In this document: positions 9,003 through 18,800 of the stretch, in pieces
How the letters are laid out: the number at the start of each line of letters is the position of its first letter
Position numbering within the stretch: the stretch's first letter is position 1
NCBI GenBank assembly: GCA_028873595.1
Contig: JAPPOV010000037.1
Location: 1 to 64,000, forward strand
Length of the DNA: 64,000 nucleotides
Source: Gemmatimonadota bacterium
GTDB lineage: Bacteria > Gemmatimonadota > Gemmatimonadetes > Longimicrobiales > Gaopeijiaceae
Direction: 5' to 3'
Made by a program: the position numbers and the translations under genes
The notes under the pieces: generated by a model
Told to the model about the DNA's origin: nothing
Databases searched by the model: none
The model's input: the letters and a program-made list of their open reading frames with translations, nothing else

Positions 9003-9279
9003 CCGGCTGGCTGCATCCGTCTTCGATTCGAGGAAGTGTCGAGTCAGCTCGACCGACGTGACATCACCCGCTGCAGGGAGGTCCGCCTGCTCGCGAACGG
9101 TCATGAAGTGGATCGACTTAGATGCCGGGGGACCCCTGCGCCTCAAGAAGCGTTCGTACCGTGTCGTCCGAGACGTCTCCTGTATCCGCGACCTGTGTGC
9201 ACGCCTGCTGTCACGCGAGCGCCAGCGCTGCGGTCCCCGCTCCGGCCACGTTCGTGAATGGTCTACGGTCGATTGTCAT
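9003..9279 (-). pseudogene. Decayed 5' part of a secreted protein gene, possibly an amidase
   Basis: On the minus strand, ATG 9279-9277 opens a leader-like peptide (MTIDRRPFTNVAGAG then TAALALA) that runs into TGA. The same frame continues as TQVADTGDVSDDTVRTLLEAQ and meets a TAA; after a frame change the text continues as MTVREQADLPAAGDVTSVELTR. The piece LPAAGDVTSVELTR resembles the start of amidase-signature proteins (LRAGELTSVELT type). Two stops and one shift within 270 bases, plus loss of everything downstream where the SDR gene lies, argue for a dead gene. The amidase identity is tentative. Confidence 0.45.
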
Positions 9280-9357
9280 GTCGGGGCCCTTGATGTCTGG
9301 AAACCCGGGTCTAGTATGCTCGCCGCCGGACACACATTGATGAGGCATGGTTCTGTG

Positions 9358-10773
9358 ATGGAAGACAAAGGAAGCCTTTTGATTCGTGGAGGCACCGTCG
9401 TTACGGCAACGGGGCGTTCACAGGCGGATGTTCTCGTCCGGGACGGGCGCATCGAGGCGGTAGGCAGAGAACTCGGTGAAGATGATTCGACCGTCGACAG
9501 GGTAATCGAGGCGGCCGGTCATTGGGTCATGCCCGGTGGTATCGATACGCATACGCACCTGGCTCACCCGATCGGGCGACTCGGAGTGAACACGGCAGAT
9601 GACTTCTACACAGGCACGGTGGCGGGCGCGTTCGGCGGCGTCACGACGATCATCGACTTCGGGCTTCAGGATCAGGGTGGAACACTCCACGATGCTCGCG
9701 ATCATCGGCTTGGGGTGATCGATCCCGACGCCGTCATCGACTTCGGGTTCCACCTCATCGTGACCGATGTGAACGACGGCGTGCTCGCGGAGATGGGAGA
9801 TCTCATTCGTTCGGGTTTCCCGTCCTTCAAGGTGTACATGACGTACGGGGACAAGAAGATCGGGGACGACGATCTGATCCTGCTTCTGGAGGTTGCCGGA
9901 GAGCATGGTGGCCTGATCTACGCGCATTGCGAGAACGACTGTGCGGTCACCCACCTGATTGAGAGGCATCTGGCGGAAGGAAAGACCGGCCCGGCGTACC
10001 ACGCGACCAGCCGGCCTCCGGCTGTCGAGGCGGAAGCCACCAACCGGGCGATCATGTTGGCGGAGCTATCAGGCGCTCCCATCTGTATCGCGCATGTAAC
10101 CTCGTCCGGTGCAGCTCAGCACGTGGCCGAGGCGCGTGCGCGGGGTGCGGCCGTCGCAGCTGAGACCTGTCCGCAGTACCTGGTTCTCGACTCGTCCGTC
10201 TACGATCCCGGCGCGGGGTGTGAGGTGGCGAAGTTCGTATGCAGTCCACCGATGCGTGAGCACAGCCATGTCGATGCACTGTGGGACGCCCTTGCAGATG
10301 GATCGATCCAGCAGGTGTCGTCCGACCACGCGCCATTTCGGTACGAAGGTCAGAAGACCGGCGGATGTGACGATTTCACCCAGATCCCGAATGGGCTGCC
10401 GGGGATCGAGACGAGACTTCCGATCGTCTTCACGGAAGGTGTCGCAACTGGGCGTCTGTCTCCCGAGCGTTTCGTCGAACTGACGGCCACAGCCCCAGCA
10501 CGCATCTTCGGCCTGGTCACCAAGGGCCGGATCGAGCCGGGAGCCGATGCCGACCTGATCGTGGTGGACCCGGAGCGCGAAGTCGAGATCACAGCCGACG
10601 TGCTCCATTCCGACATCGACTACAGCCCATACGAGGGGATGATGCTGAGGGGCTTTCCGACGTGGACGATCGCTCGGGGCGATGTGATCATCGACGACGG
10701 TGAACTGGTGGCTGAGCGCGGTCGCGGTCGGCTGGTCGAGCGGATTCCGATTGCGTCGGCGAGTCTGCCTTGA
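9358..10773 (+). CDS. hydA: Dihydropyrimidinase / hydantoinase
   Basis: 471 residues from ATG 9358, preceded by GAGG at a long spacing; an ATG at 9340 would add six residues. The cyclic amidohydrolase marks are complete: GGIDTHTHL with two metal His, the carboxylated Lys in SFKVYMTYG, AHCEN, IAHVTSSG, and the Asp in SSDHAPF. The enzyme opens dihydropyrimidine or hydantoin rings, a step of reductive pyrimidine breakdown. Probably cytosolic. It ends two bases before the stop of the convergent AstE-like gene. No dihydropyrimidine dehydrogenase or beta-ureidopropionase is present nearby, so a hydantoin-like substrate is equally possible. Confidence 0.88.
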   Translation: MEDKGSLLIRGGTVVTATGRSQADVLVRDGRIEAVGRELGEDDSTVDRVIEAAGHWVMPGGIDTHTHLAHPIGRLGVNTADDFYTGTVAGAFGGVTTIIDFGLQDQGGTLHDARDHRLGVIDPDAVIDFGFHLIVTDVNDGVLAEMGDLIRSGFPSFKVYMTYGDKKIGDDDLILLLEVAGEHGGLIYAHCENDCAVTHLIERHLAEGKTGPAYHATSRPPAVEAEATNRAIMLAELSGAPICIAHVTSSGAAQHVAEARARGAAVAAETCPQYLVLDSSVYDPGAGCEVAKFVCSPPMREHSHVDALWDALADGSIQQVSSDHAPFRYEGQKTGGCDDFTQIPNGLPGIETRLPIVFTEGVATGRLSPERFVELTATAPARIFGLVTKGRIEPGADADLIVVDPEREVEITADVLHSDIDYSPYEGMMLRGFPTWTIARGDVIIDDGELVAERGRGRLVERIPIASASLP

Positions 10774-10775
10774 CC

Positions 10776-11774
10776 CTACGGGATCAGATCCGAGCGCACC
10801 TCGTCGATGATCCCGAAAAAGCAGCACCACTCGCCCTCCAGGACGGACGGACGGGAGCGGAGACCGAACACCACACCGTCTTCCGGCGCTACGACTTCAG
10901 CGGTGACGTCTCCATACAGGCTGTAGATCTTTCCTAGCGGGGTGCCGGAGGACATTTCGGTCTCGAACACCATCTTCTCCTCGCCGACCCACATCCCGGA
11001 TGCGGGCGCGAGCAGGGCCTCTTGATGGCCCATGCGCCACTCCGGCGCGTACGTCGCATCCCCGTGTGTCATACCGTAGTGTCGCATCACATTCAGGTAT
11101 CCGGCGGCGAGGTCGTCCGCGACCGTGTAGAAGTCGCTTGTGAGGGTTCGGCAGTTTCCACCGAGCTCGACCGTTATGCCGGCCTTACCCAGCCCGGCCA
11201 TTTTCGAAGCGGGGTTTCCTCCGCCGACACCCGACCGAAAAACGAGATCCCACGCCTCGCCCATCGCGGCCGCCAGCTCCAGGCTCTGAGGGTTGTCTGA
11301 GGCGAAAATCATATGCGCCAGATAGCTGTGCTCCCCGCCTGAGTGTACGGCGATCTGCAGGTCACATGCGTCTTTCATCCCTACCCAGTGGGCCCATGCA
11401 GCCCGCTCTGTCGGATAGCCGTCCGCCCGGCCCGGGTACATGCGGTTCATGTCGTAGGTGAACGAGTCGAGGGGGTCTCCGCGCTTGCCCGCTTCGAACG
11501 CCGGAACGTTCATTGCCGGAACGCCGACCACGGTCCCCGAGACTTGGGCTGGGTCGAGTTGGTCGAAGAGACGAAAGATCGAAAAGGCTCCCTCTGGCTC
11601 GTCGCCGTGGGTCGCACCGTTAATCCAGAGCCTTGGGCCATTTTCGGCACCGTGACACACGAGAAGCGGGATCTCTTTCGGACGTCCATCGGCTTCCAGG
11701 CCAACAGGCAGGGCGGCGCGGCCGATGGTGCCGGCTTCGATGTGTCCGTTCCCGATCGCGAATGCGTCTCTCAT
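10776..11774 (-). CDS. Succinylglutamate desuccinylase / aspartoacylase-family protein
   Basis: 332 residues, GAGG five bases before the ATG. The zinc site of the M14-like AstE/ASPA family is visible: GATHGDEPEG (His and Glu) near residue 55, then YDMNRMYPG with the Asn-Arg pair, and AVHSGG carrying the second zinc His. The C-terminal third is a beta-rich lipoyl-like barrel (PASGMWVGEEKMVFE...GTPLGKIYSLYGD). The family deacylates N-acyl amino acids such as N-succinylglutamate or N-acetylaspartate. No signal peptide. It is transcribed away from the DUF5916 gene and toward the dihydropyrimidinase. Confidence 0.82.
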   Translation of the reverse strand: MRDAFAIGNGHIEAGTIGRAALPVGLEADGRPKEIPLLVCHGAENGPRLWINGATHGDEPEGAFSIFRLFDQLDPAQVSGTVVGVPAMNVPAFEAGKRGDPLDSFTYDMNRMYPGRADGYPTERAAWAHWVGMKDACDLQIAVHSGGEHSYLAHMIFASDNPQSLELAAAMGEAWDLVFRSGVGGGNPASKMAGLGKAGITVELGGNCRTLTSDFYTVADDLAAGYLNVMRHYGMTHGDATYAPEWRMGHQEALLAPASGMWVGEEKMVFETEMSSGTPLGKIYSLYGDVTAEVVAPEDGVVFGLRSRPSVLEGEWCCFFGIIDEVRSDLIP

Positions 11775-11888
11775 GTGTTCCTCGGTTCGTGTTCGTCAGG
11801 GATGAGCGGGCCGCAAGGTACGCCGGGTGCGGCAGACTGTCACCGTGTGCCCAGACGTATTGCCCTACCGCACGTTGTTTGTGTACAA

Positions 11889-11917
11889 TTGTCAAAGAAA
11901 AACTGAAACAATATATG
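11889..11917 (+). promoter_or_regulatory. Sigma70-type promoter for the DUF5916 gene
   Basis: TTGTCA at 11889-11894 and TATATG at 11912-11917 are 17 bases apart inside an A/T-rich island that stands out from the high-GC surroundings. The start of transcription would fall about ten bases before ATG 11934, leaving a very short leader with no room for a Shine-Dalgarno sequence. Confidence 0.5.
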
Positions 11918-11933
11918 GACATCAGTACGTCTC

Positions 11934-14321
11934 ATGCTCAAATCGTCGCTCGTCCTGGCCGCGCTGGTGCAACTCGCACCGGGCCAGAGCGCCCTGGAAG
12001 CGGATGTCATCGCGACACGATCTTCCGATAGTCCGAGGAGCTTGGCCGCCGTCGAGTACAGCGGTGTCGCTCGCCAGACCGAAGTTCCTGCTCCAGTCGT
12101 CGTCGCTCCGGACATTTCCATCGACGGCCGCCTGGATGACTTGGCGTGGGGTTCTGCCGCCGTCTTGACCGGCTTCTCGCAATACGAGCCTGTCGAGGGA
12201 ACGGTCGCATCCGAAGAGACGACGGTCCGGATGATTGTGAGCGACGACGCCCTGTACTTTGCGATTCGTGCCGAGGACTCGAGCGGGGGCGTTCGAGCCA
12301 CGCTCACTCAGCGGGACGGATATGGTCGTTCGGATGACTACGTGCGGGTGATCCTCGACACGTTCAACGACCAGCGGCGTGCCTATGTGTTCATGATCAA
12401 CCCCTACGGTGTTCAGGGTGACGGGCTCTGGGTCGAGGGTGGCGGTAGCCGCTTTGGTGATCCGATCGACTGGAGCCCGGATTTTCTATGGGAGTCGAGC
12501 GGGCGAATCGATGACGCAGGGTACTCGGCGGAGATCAAGATTCCGCTCAAGACTCTTCGCTTCCCCGAAGCCGACCTCCAGGATTGGGGTCTCCAGATCC
12601 AGCGTACGATCCGCCGGACAGGATACGAGTCCTCGTGGGCGCCGATCACTCAGGAGCGCGCCAACAAGCTGGAGCAAGCGGGGTCTCTGAAGGGACTGAA
12701 GGGCCTGGACGCCGGCCTGTTCATGGAGATCAACCCCACGGTCGTCGGGTCGCGTACGGGGGAGCCCTCCGCCGAGAGCAACGGTCTGGTCAGTGACGGA
12801 AGTCAGGGAGAAGTCGGACTGAATATGACGTACGGGCTTACGTCCAATCTGACGCTCGACGGGACGCTAAACCCCGACTTCAGTCAGGTCGAGGCGGACG
12901 CCGGCCAGATCGCGGTGAACGAGCGCTTCGCGCTCTTTCTACCGGAGCAGCGTCCCTTCTTCCTGGAGGGGACAGACGTCTTCAATATGCCGAAGCGTCT
13001 GGTGTATACGCGCTCGATCGTGAACCCGGTCGGGGCTGCGAAAGTGTCAGGCAAGGTCGGCGGTCTACAGGTCGCCTACCTCGGTGCGGTGGATGAGGTC
13101 AATTCCGGAGCGTCGAACCCGATCGTGAATCTCATGCGCGTGCGGGGTGACATCGGCACGTCCTCCAGCATCGGCGCTGTGTATACGGACCGCACCGAGC
13201 CCGGTGTCGACTTCAATCGCGTAGTCGGGGCAGACGCGCGCTTCGTGCTCGGCGGGCGATACACGCTTCAGATGCTCGCCGCCGGAAGCGCGGACGGTAC
13301 AGCGGGAGATGACACACAATGGGGTTCGATGTTCTCCCTCAGTGCACGTCGCTCGAGTCGCACCCTTTCCATGAACGCCTCCTTCGAGGACTCGTCCGAA
13401 GAGTTTCGAGCCGGGAGCGGATTCATCCGTCGTGTTGGAATCACTCAGGTCGACGGACGTTCGAGCTATACGTTCCGGGGCAAACGGGGTGCCCTCGTCG
13501 AGAGCTGGGGTCCTTCCCTCGATGCGGACATGACATGGCTGCGTGAGGACTTCTGGGCCGGTAGCGCACCGCAGGAGACCCAGTTTGGAGCGGGACTCAG
13601 CGCTTCCTTTCGTGGCAACATCGGCGGCTTCCTGAACTACCGACGTCGGGGGTTCAACTTCGATTCCGCGCTGTATGACGGATTCTTCTCCGGCCCCTCC
13701 GAGACGTCGGTCGTTCCGGTCAGTGACGATTCGAACCTTTACTCGGGTCTGCACAGCGTCAGCCTCCGGAGCTGGATCAGCACGTTCGAGCGGGTACGGA
13801 TCTCGTTGGGTGGCGGCTGGAGCCAGACACCGATCTTTGCGAGCCGCCTTCCGATGGACGTCGGCAAGCAGTGGAGCGGAGACATTGGCTTCACGTTCTA
13901 TCCCACCGGATCCATTCAGGCCGAGGTCGGAGCGCGTCATGTGACCATTCTTCGCAGCCTCGACGGGTCTACGTATTCGAAGGCTACGATTCCGCGACTC
14001 CAGGCTCGGTACCAGGTGAGCCGTGCGATGTACCTGCGTGGCATCGGAGAGTACTCGAGCCAGCAGCGCGGCGATCTCCTCGATCCGGTCACCGGCGACC
14101 AGGTCTACACCTGTTCCGAGAGTGGCTGCGCTGCTCGCGTCGGATCGGACCGTCACGACTTCCGTGTCGAGGGTCTGCTCGGTTTTGAGCCGTCCCCCGG
14201 CACCGTGGTCTTCTTCGGGTACACGCGGCAGTTCCGGGACACGTCCGCGTTCAGCTTCGATGAGGTGCAGGCTGTGCGTGACGGGCTCTTCGTGAAATTG
14301 AGCTATCGCTTCCGCATGTAG
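11934..14321 (+). CDS. DUF5916 outer-membrane-type protein with CBM9-like N-domain (copy 1)
   Basis: 795 residues. A short hydrophobic signal (LVLAALVQLAPGQS) precedes a CBM9-like beta-sandwich at about residues 55-230, recognised by ISIDGRLDDLAW and the FDTFNDQRRAYVFMINPYG-like block (here LDTFND). The remainder is the DUF5916 region, with LFLPEQRPFFLEGTDVF as its hallmark and many alternating beta-strands ending in an aromatic-rich LSYRFRM, as in barrel proteins. These proteins are frequent in Bacteroidota and Gemmatimonadota and are suspected outer-membrane binding or transport proteins; no reaction is established. A promoter lies just upstream, and a convergent hairpin follows. A second copy is at 48799. 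Confidence 0.83.
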   Translation: MLKSSLVLAALVQLAPGQSALEADVIATRSSDSPRSLAAVEYSGVARQTEVPAPVVVAPDISIDGRLDDLAWGSAAVLTGFSQYEPVEGTVASEETTVRMIVSDDALYFAIRAEDSSGGVRATLTQRDGYGRSDDYVRVILDTFNDQRRAYVFMINPYGVQGDGLWVEGGGSRFGDPIDWSPDFLWESSGRIDDAGYSAEIKIPLKTLRFPEADLQDWGLQIQRTIRRTGYESSWAPITQERANKLEQAGSLKGLKGLDAGLFMEINPTVVGSRTGEPSAESNGLVSDGSQGEVGLNMTYGLTSNLTLDGTLNPDFSQVEADAGQIAVNERFALFLPEQRPFFLEGTDVFNMPKRLVYTRSIVNPVGAAKVSGKVGGLQVAYLGAVDEVNSGASNPIVNLMRVRGDIGTSSSIGAVYTDRTEPGVDFNRVVGADARFVLGGRYTLQMLAAGSADGTAGDDTQWGSMFSLSARRSSRTLSMNASFEDSSEEFRAGSGFIRRVGITQVDGRSSYTFRGKRGALVESWGPSLDADMTWLREDFWAGSAPQETQFGAGLSASFRGNIGGFLNYRRRGFNFDSALYDGFFSGPSETSVVPVSDDSNLYSGLHSVSLRSWISTFERVRISLGGGWSQTPIFASRLPMDVGKQWSGDIGFTFYPTGSIQAEVGARHVTILRSLDGSTYSKATIPRLQARYQVSRAMYLRGIGEYSSQQRGDLLDPVTGDQVYTCSESGCAARVGSDRHDFRVEGLLGFEPSPGTVVFFGYTRQFRDTSAFSFDEVQAVRDGLFVKLSYRFRM

Positions 14322-14435
14322 TACGATCGGGACGTGCGACATTCTGAGGCCGGCGTCGCCCCGGCTCGCAGCTCAGTCCATTGGCGCACCCGCGAGTCGT
14401 GAGATTGCACTGCGGCGAGCTACGCCTGTAACGGA

Positions 14436-14466
14436 CCGGCCTGGACACCGATGGCGTCCAGGCCGG
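14436..14466. terminator. 11-bp perfect hairpin between convergent genes
   Basis: CCGGCCTGGAC (14436-14446) pairs exactly with GTCCAGGCCGG (14456-14466) across a 9-nt loop. It lies between the DUF5916 gene and the converging FAH-family gene. There is no T-run. The rest of the 231-base gap shows no gene. Confidence 0.6.
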
Positions 14467-14552
14467 CCAATCGTGCAGCTGCATGGAGGACGTCGCCACG
14501 TCCGATGTGGAGCGTCAACGGACCTTCCAAAGCGACCGAAGCGCGATGGTGC

Positions 14553-15701
14553 TCAGCGGCGATTGCAGTTCCGGTAGTTGCACACTGGTGTGAGCTGGGC
14601 TCCCGTCAGCCCCTGCGGTTCCGGCTCCGCGACCGCGGGAAGCGTCAACGTGCCGATCCCGTCGATCGTTGCCGAGACGGTCTCGCCGGGCTGCAGGTAG
14701 CCTCGATCGGAGCCTGCGTTCGTACCACCGGAGGTGCCGTTGTTGACCACATCGCCTGGGTAGAGCGTGATGATCGAGGAACCATACTCGATCAGCTCCC
14801 ACAGCGAGTGGATCATGTCGCCCGCCGTTGCTTCCTGCAGCTGTTGGTCACCGATTGAGAGCGTCTGACGGAGGATCTCCATCGGGTTTCCATAGAACTC
14901 TTTCGGGACGATCCATGGACCCTGTGGCGCAAAGGTGTCGTGCCCTTTGCCGACGAACCAGTCAGATGTCATCGGGTTGCCTCCCGGAGGACGACCACCA
15001 CGATCGGATACGTCGATCGATACCATGTACCCGAAGACGTGCGCCTCCGCATCGTTGGCTGAGATGTACTTCCCGGCTCGGCCGATCACGGCGCCTAGCT
15101 CGACTTCCCAGTCGATGCGGTCGCGCCCCCACGGGATGACGATCTGGTGGCCGTCTCCAATGACCGCACCGCGGCTCGGCTTCAGAAAGAGATACGGCAC
15201 GCCCCGGTTTTCGCGACGCTGGCGGCGTGCCTCCGCCTGTTGCTCGGGAGTGCCCGCTTCGTTCACGTGACTGTAGAAGTTGACCGCCGCGTTCAGGATC
15301 TTACCCGGGTAGAGGATCGGTGGCAGCGTCGTGACCTCGTCGAGATCGTAGACGTAGTCCGACCGCGTGCCCGTGATCATGTCGTTCTCGACGACATGAT
15401 TCACGATTTCGTACAGCCGTGTCTTCATGCCGTACTCGTATCGCGCGATCAGGTCGAGCATGTCGGCCGGCTCCGGAATCGCCGGGTAGGCAGGATTCCG
15501 CTCGAGCGCCGCGTTCGCGGGACTCAGGTCAACGACGTACTGGTCCCGGAGGACGATGCCGACGGAAGGCGTTCCCTGGATTTCGAAGGTGCCGACTTTG
15601 AACGGTTCGGCGATGTCGATCTGCGCCTGGAGCGCGTTCGGCGCCGAAGCGAGGAGTCCGACCGTGAGTGCGGCCGTGAGAAGAATCGAGCGAGTGCGCA
15701 T
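14553..15701 (-). CDS. Secreted fumarylacetoacetate-hydrolase-family protein
   Basis: 382 residues from ATG 15701, with AAGGG shortly upstream; the frame is open to 15737 but only this start gives the signal peptide (MRTRSILLTAALTVG...LQAQ). The FAH fold is shown by PGKILNAAVNFYSH, the metal ligands in IDWEVELGAVIGR (Glu-x-Glu), MVSIDVSDRG, and the C-terminal GDVVNNGTSGG and GETVSATIDGIG. Family members hydrolyse C-C bonds of diketo acids or decarboxylate oxaloacetate with Mg2+. Export to the periplasm is uncommon for FAH proteins, and a CNYRNCNRR tail with two Cys closes this one. Confidence 0.82.
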   Translation of the reverse strand: MRTRSILLTAALTVGLLASAPNALQAQIDIAEPFKVGTFEIQGTPSVGIVLRDQYVVDLSPANAALERNPAYPAIPEPADMLDLIARYEYGMKTRLYEIVNHVVENDMITGTRSDYVYDLDEVTTLPPILYPGKILNAAVNFYSHVNEAGTPEQQAEARRQRRENRGVPYLFLKPSRGAVIGDGHQIVIPWGRDRIDWEVELGAVIGRAGKYISANDAEAHVFGYMVSIDVSDRGGRPPGGNPMTSDWFVGKGHDTFAPQGPWIVPKEFYGNPMEILRQTLSIGDQQLQEATAGDMIHSLWELIEYGSSIITLYPGDVVNNGTSGGTNAGSDRGYLQPGETVSATIDGIGTLTLPAVAEPEPQGLTGAQLTPVCNYRNCNRR

Positions 15702-15822
15702 GCCCTTTCTCTTCGTGCAGTGAGGGTGATGGGGCAATCAGAGTGCGCTGCGCGTGGTCGGCGGTCAATCCACAGCCTAGCTTCTCCAATCTGCGTACAC
15801 GCTGTTCCCCACGGAGACCTAC

Positions 15823-18800
15823 ATGCGGACGACCGTCTCGACGCTTCTGCTGGCCGCGGCTCTTTCGACATTGCCACTCACGCTTCATGCACAGACGCGC
15901 TTCCTGCGGCAGCCTTCTGTCAGCCCTACAGAGCTTGCCTTTGTACACGCAAACGACATCTGGGTCGTGGACCGAGACGGTGGTGATGCTCGACGGCTGA
16001 CCTCGGCTCAAGGGGCTGAAACGGAGCCGGCGTTCAGCCCGGATGGACGCTGGATTGCCTTCACCGGGGAATACGGAGGGAACCAGGACGTGTACCTGGT
16101 CGAGGCGGCGGGTGGACAACCCCGGCGGCTGACGTGGCATCCGTCTGCCGATGTCGTACAGGGGTGGACCCCTGAGGGTGACATTCTTTTCCGGTCCGGT
16201 CGGGAAGCCGTGCCAACGAGGCTTTGGACGTTTTACACGGTCGGCACCGAAGGTGGCCTTCCGGAGCGGTCGCGCCTGCATCAGGCGTATCAGGGTGAGA
16301 TGAGTGACGACGGCGCGTACTACGCCTATCAGGAGATTCAGCTTTGGGACCCCGGATGGAGGAACTACCGGGGCGGCCAGGCCCAGCCGATTCGGGTCGT
16401 GTCGACAGGGTCGCTGGACCTCGAACACCCATCGTGGGAGGGAGAGCGCCATCTCGACCCGACATGGATGGATGGGACTGTCTACTTCATGTCAGAGCGG
16501 GACTGGGCGAGCAACGTATGGGCGTACGATCCCGATACCGACCAGGACCGCCAGTTGACCTTCCACGCAGACTTCGACGTGATGAGCCTCGACGCGGGGC
16601 ATGGTGTCGTAGTCTACGAGCAGGCGGGATATTTGCATGAACTCGACCCGTCGACAGGGCAGACGCGCCAGCTCGATATCCGGGCAGCAGGGGATCAGAA
16701 CTGGGCGAGGGTCCGGTGGGAGGACGTTTCTTCCTCGCAGCTGGCCAATCCCCGTCTCTCTCCTACGGGTAAGCGGGCGGTGTTCGAGCACCGAGGAGAC
16801 ATTTTCACCGTCCCCGTCGGGGAGGGCAGCTGGCGGAATCTTACGCGCTCCGCGGGGGTCGCTGACCGCTCCCCCGTGTGGTCTCCAGACGGAACCCAGA
16901 TCGCCTGGTTCAGCGATGCCTCGGGCGAATATCAGCTCGTTGTCGCCGACCAGCACGGTCGGAACCAGAGCACCGTCGGGATATCCGAGCCGTCCTTCTA
17001 CTTTGAGCCGCAGTGGTCACCCGACGGAAGCAAGCTCGCCTTCACGGACACCCACTACCGTGTGCTCGTGATGGACATGGCGACGGGTGACGTGCAGCAC
17101 GTCGATACCGATCGGTATGCGCATCCGGAGCGGACGATGAATCCGGTGTGGTCGCCCGACTCGCGGTTCATCGCGTACGCCCAGCGACTCGATACTCAGT
17201 TGCGAGTGATTATTGCGTACGATACCGAGACCGGTACACGGCATCGGCTGACCGATGGGATGGCCGATGCGATCACGCCGGTCTGGGACGCGTCCGGGGA
17301 CTACCTGTACTTCCTCGCGTCGACGGATTTCGGGCTGAACACCGGATGGCTCGACATGACATCGTACGACCGCCCGATCACGCGGGCGCTCTACGCCGCA
17401 ATCCTCTCGGCGGATGGGACCTCGCCGTTTCTACCGCTCAGTGACGAGGAGGCCGCCGACGGAACTGACGTGGCGGGCGAAGGCGAGGTGAGCGTCACGA
17501 TCGACGTGGATGGTATCGCCGATCGGATTGTCGCGGCGCCGAACCTCCCGCTACGGAACTACACCGGCCTGTTGTCCGCTCCCGAGGGGCATGTGTTCGT
17601 TACGGAGTCGGTGCCCAACCAGTCTGGGGCCACCGTCCACCGCTACAGTCTCGAGGAGCGTGAGTCGACCGAGTACGCGACCGGCGTTGCGATCGCCACG
17701 GTCTCGGAGGACCGGAGCACGATTCTGCATCGGTCCGGATCGACGTGGCGTGCGACCGAAACGGCCGGACCCGTGCCGTCGAACTCGGATGGGCGCCTTG
17801 CCCTGGGTGATCTCCGAATTCGGATCGATCCCACACGGGAATGGTCTCAGATGCTGCGGGACGGTTGGCGTTTCATGCGAGATTTCCTGTACGTCGACAA
17901 TCAGCACGGAGCCCCGTGGGACGACGTGTGGGATTGGTACTCGGCTTGGCTCCCGGACCTGGAGCATCGATCGGATTTCAATCACCTGCTGGACATGCTC
18001 TCCGGTGAGATTGCCGTTGGCCACTCCTACGTGCGTGGTGGCGACTATCCGGAGCTGACCAACCCGCGAACCGGTCTCCTCGGCGTCGATCTTTCCGTCG
18101 CAGACGGAGCGTACCGGATCGACCGCATCTACTCGGGCGAAAGCTGGAACCCCGGCCTTCAGGGGCCGCTCGCCCACCCGGGTCTGGGTGTGTCTGAGGG
18201 AGATTTCATCGTCGCGATCGATGGGCATGATCTTCGGGCGCCGACAAACCCGTTCGAGCTACTCGAGGGCACAGCGGGGCGCCCCGTGACACTGACCGTC
18301 AGCACCACGCCGTCTGGTAGCGCTCCGAAGAATGTCGTCGTCGAGCCGACGGCGAGCGAAGGCCAGCTGCGCAGTTGGGCGTGGATCGAGGGTAATCGAC
18401 GGAAGGTCGACGAGATGAGCGACGGTCGCCTGGCGTACGTCTACGTGCCGAATACCGGGCAGGGTGGCTACACCTACTTCAATCGCATGTACTTCGCCCA
18501 GCAGGACCGAAAAGGCGCCGTCATCGACGAACGCAACAACGGGGGTGGTTCTGCCGCCGATTATATCATCGACGTCATGGCGCGCGAACTGACTGGTTAC
18601 TTCAACTCCAGGGCCGGGGACCGCAAACCGTGGACTCAGCCCATGGCCGGCCTTTTCGGACCGAAGGTGATGATCATCAATGAACGTGCGGGGTCGGGCG
18701 GCGACCTCATGCCCTACCTCTTTCGCTTCCGCGAGGTCGGTCCACTCGTGGGGACGAAGACCTGGGGTGGCCTTGTCGGGACCTGGGACACCCCGCCGCT

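Noticed and set aside
13065-14342. Minus-strand frame of 425 codons opposite the DUF5916 gene
   Set aside because: Composition typical of an antisense frame, no start context, no motif.
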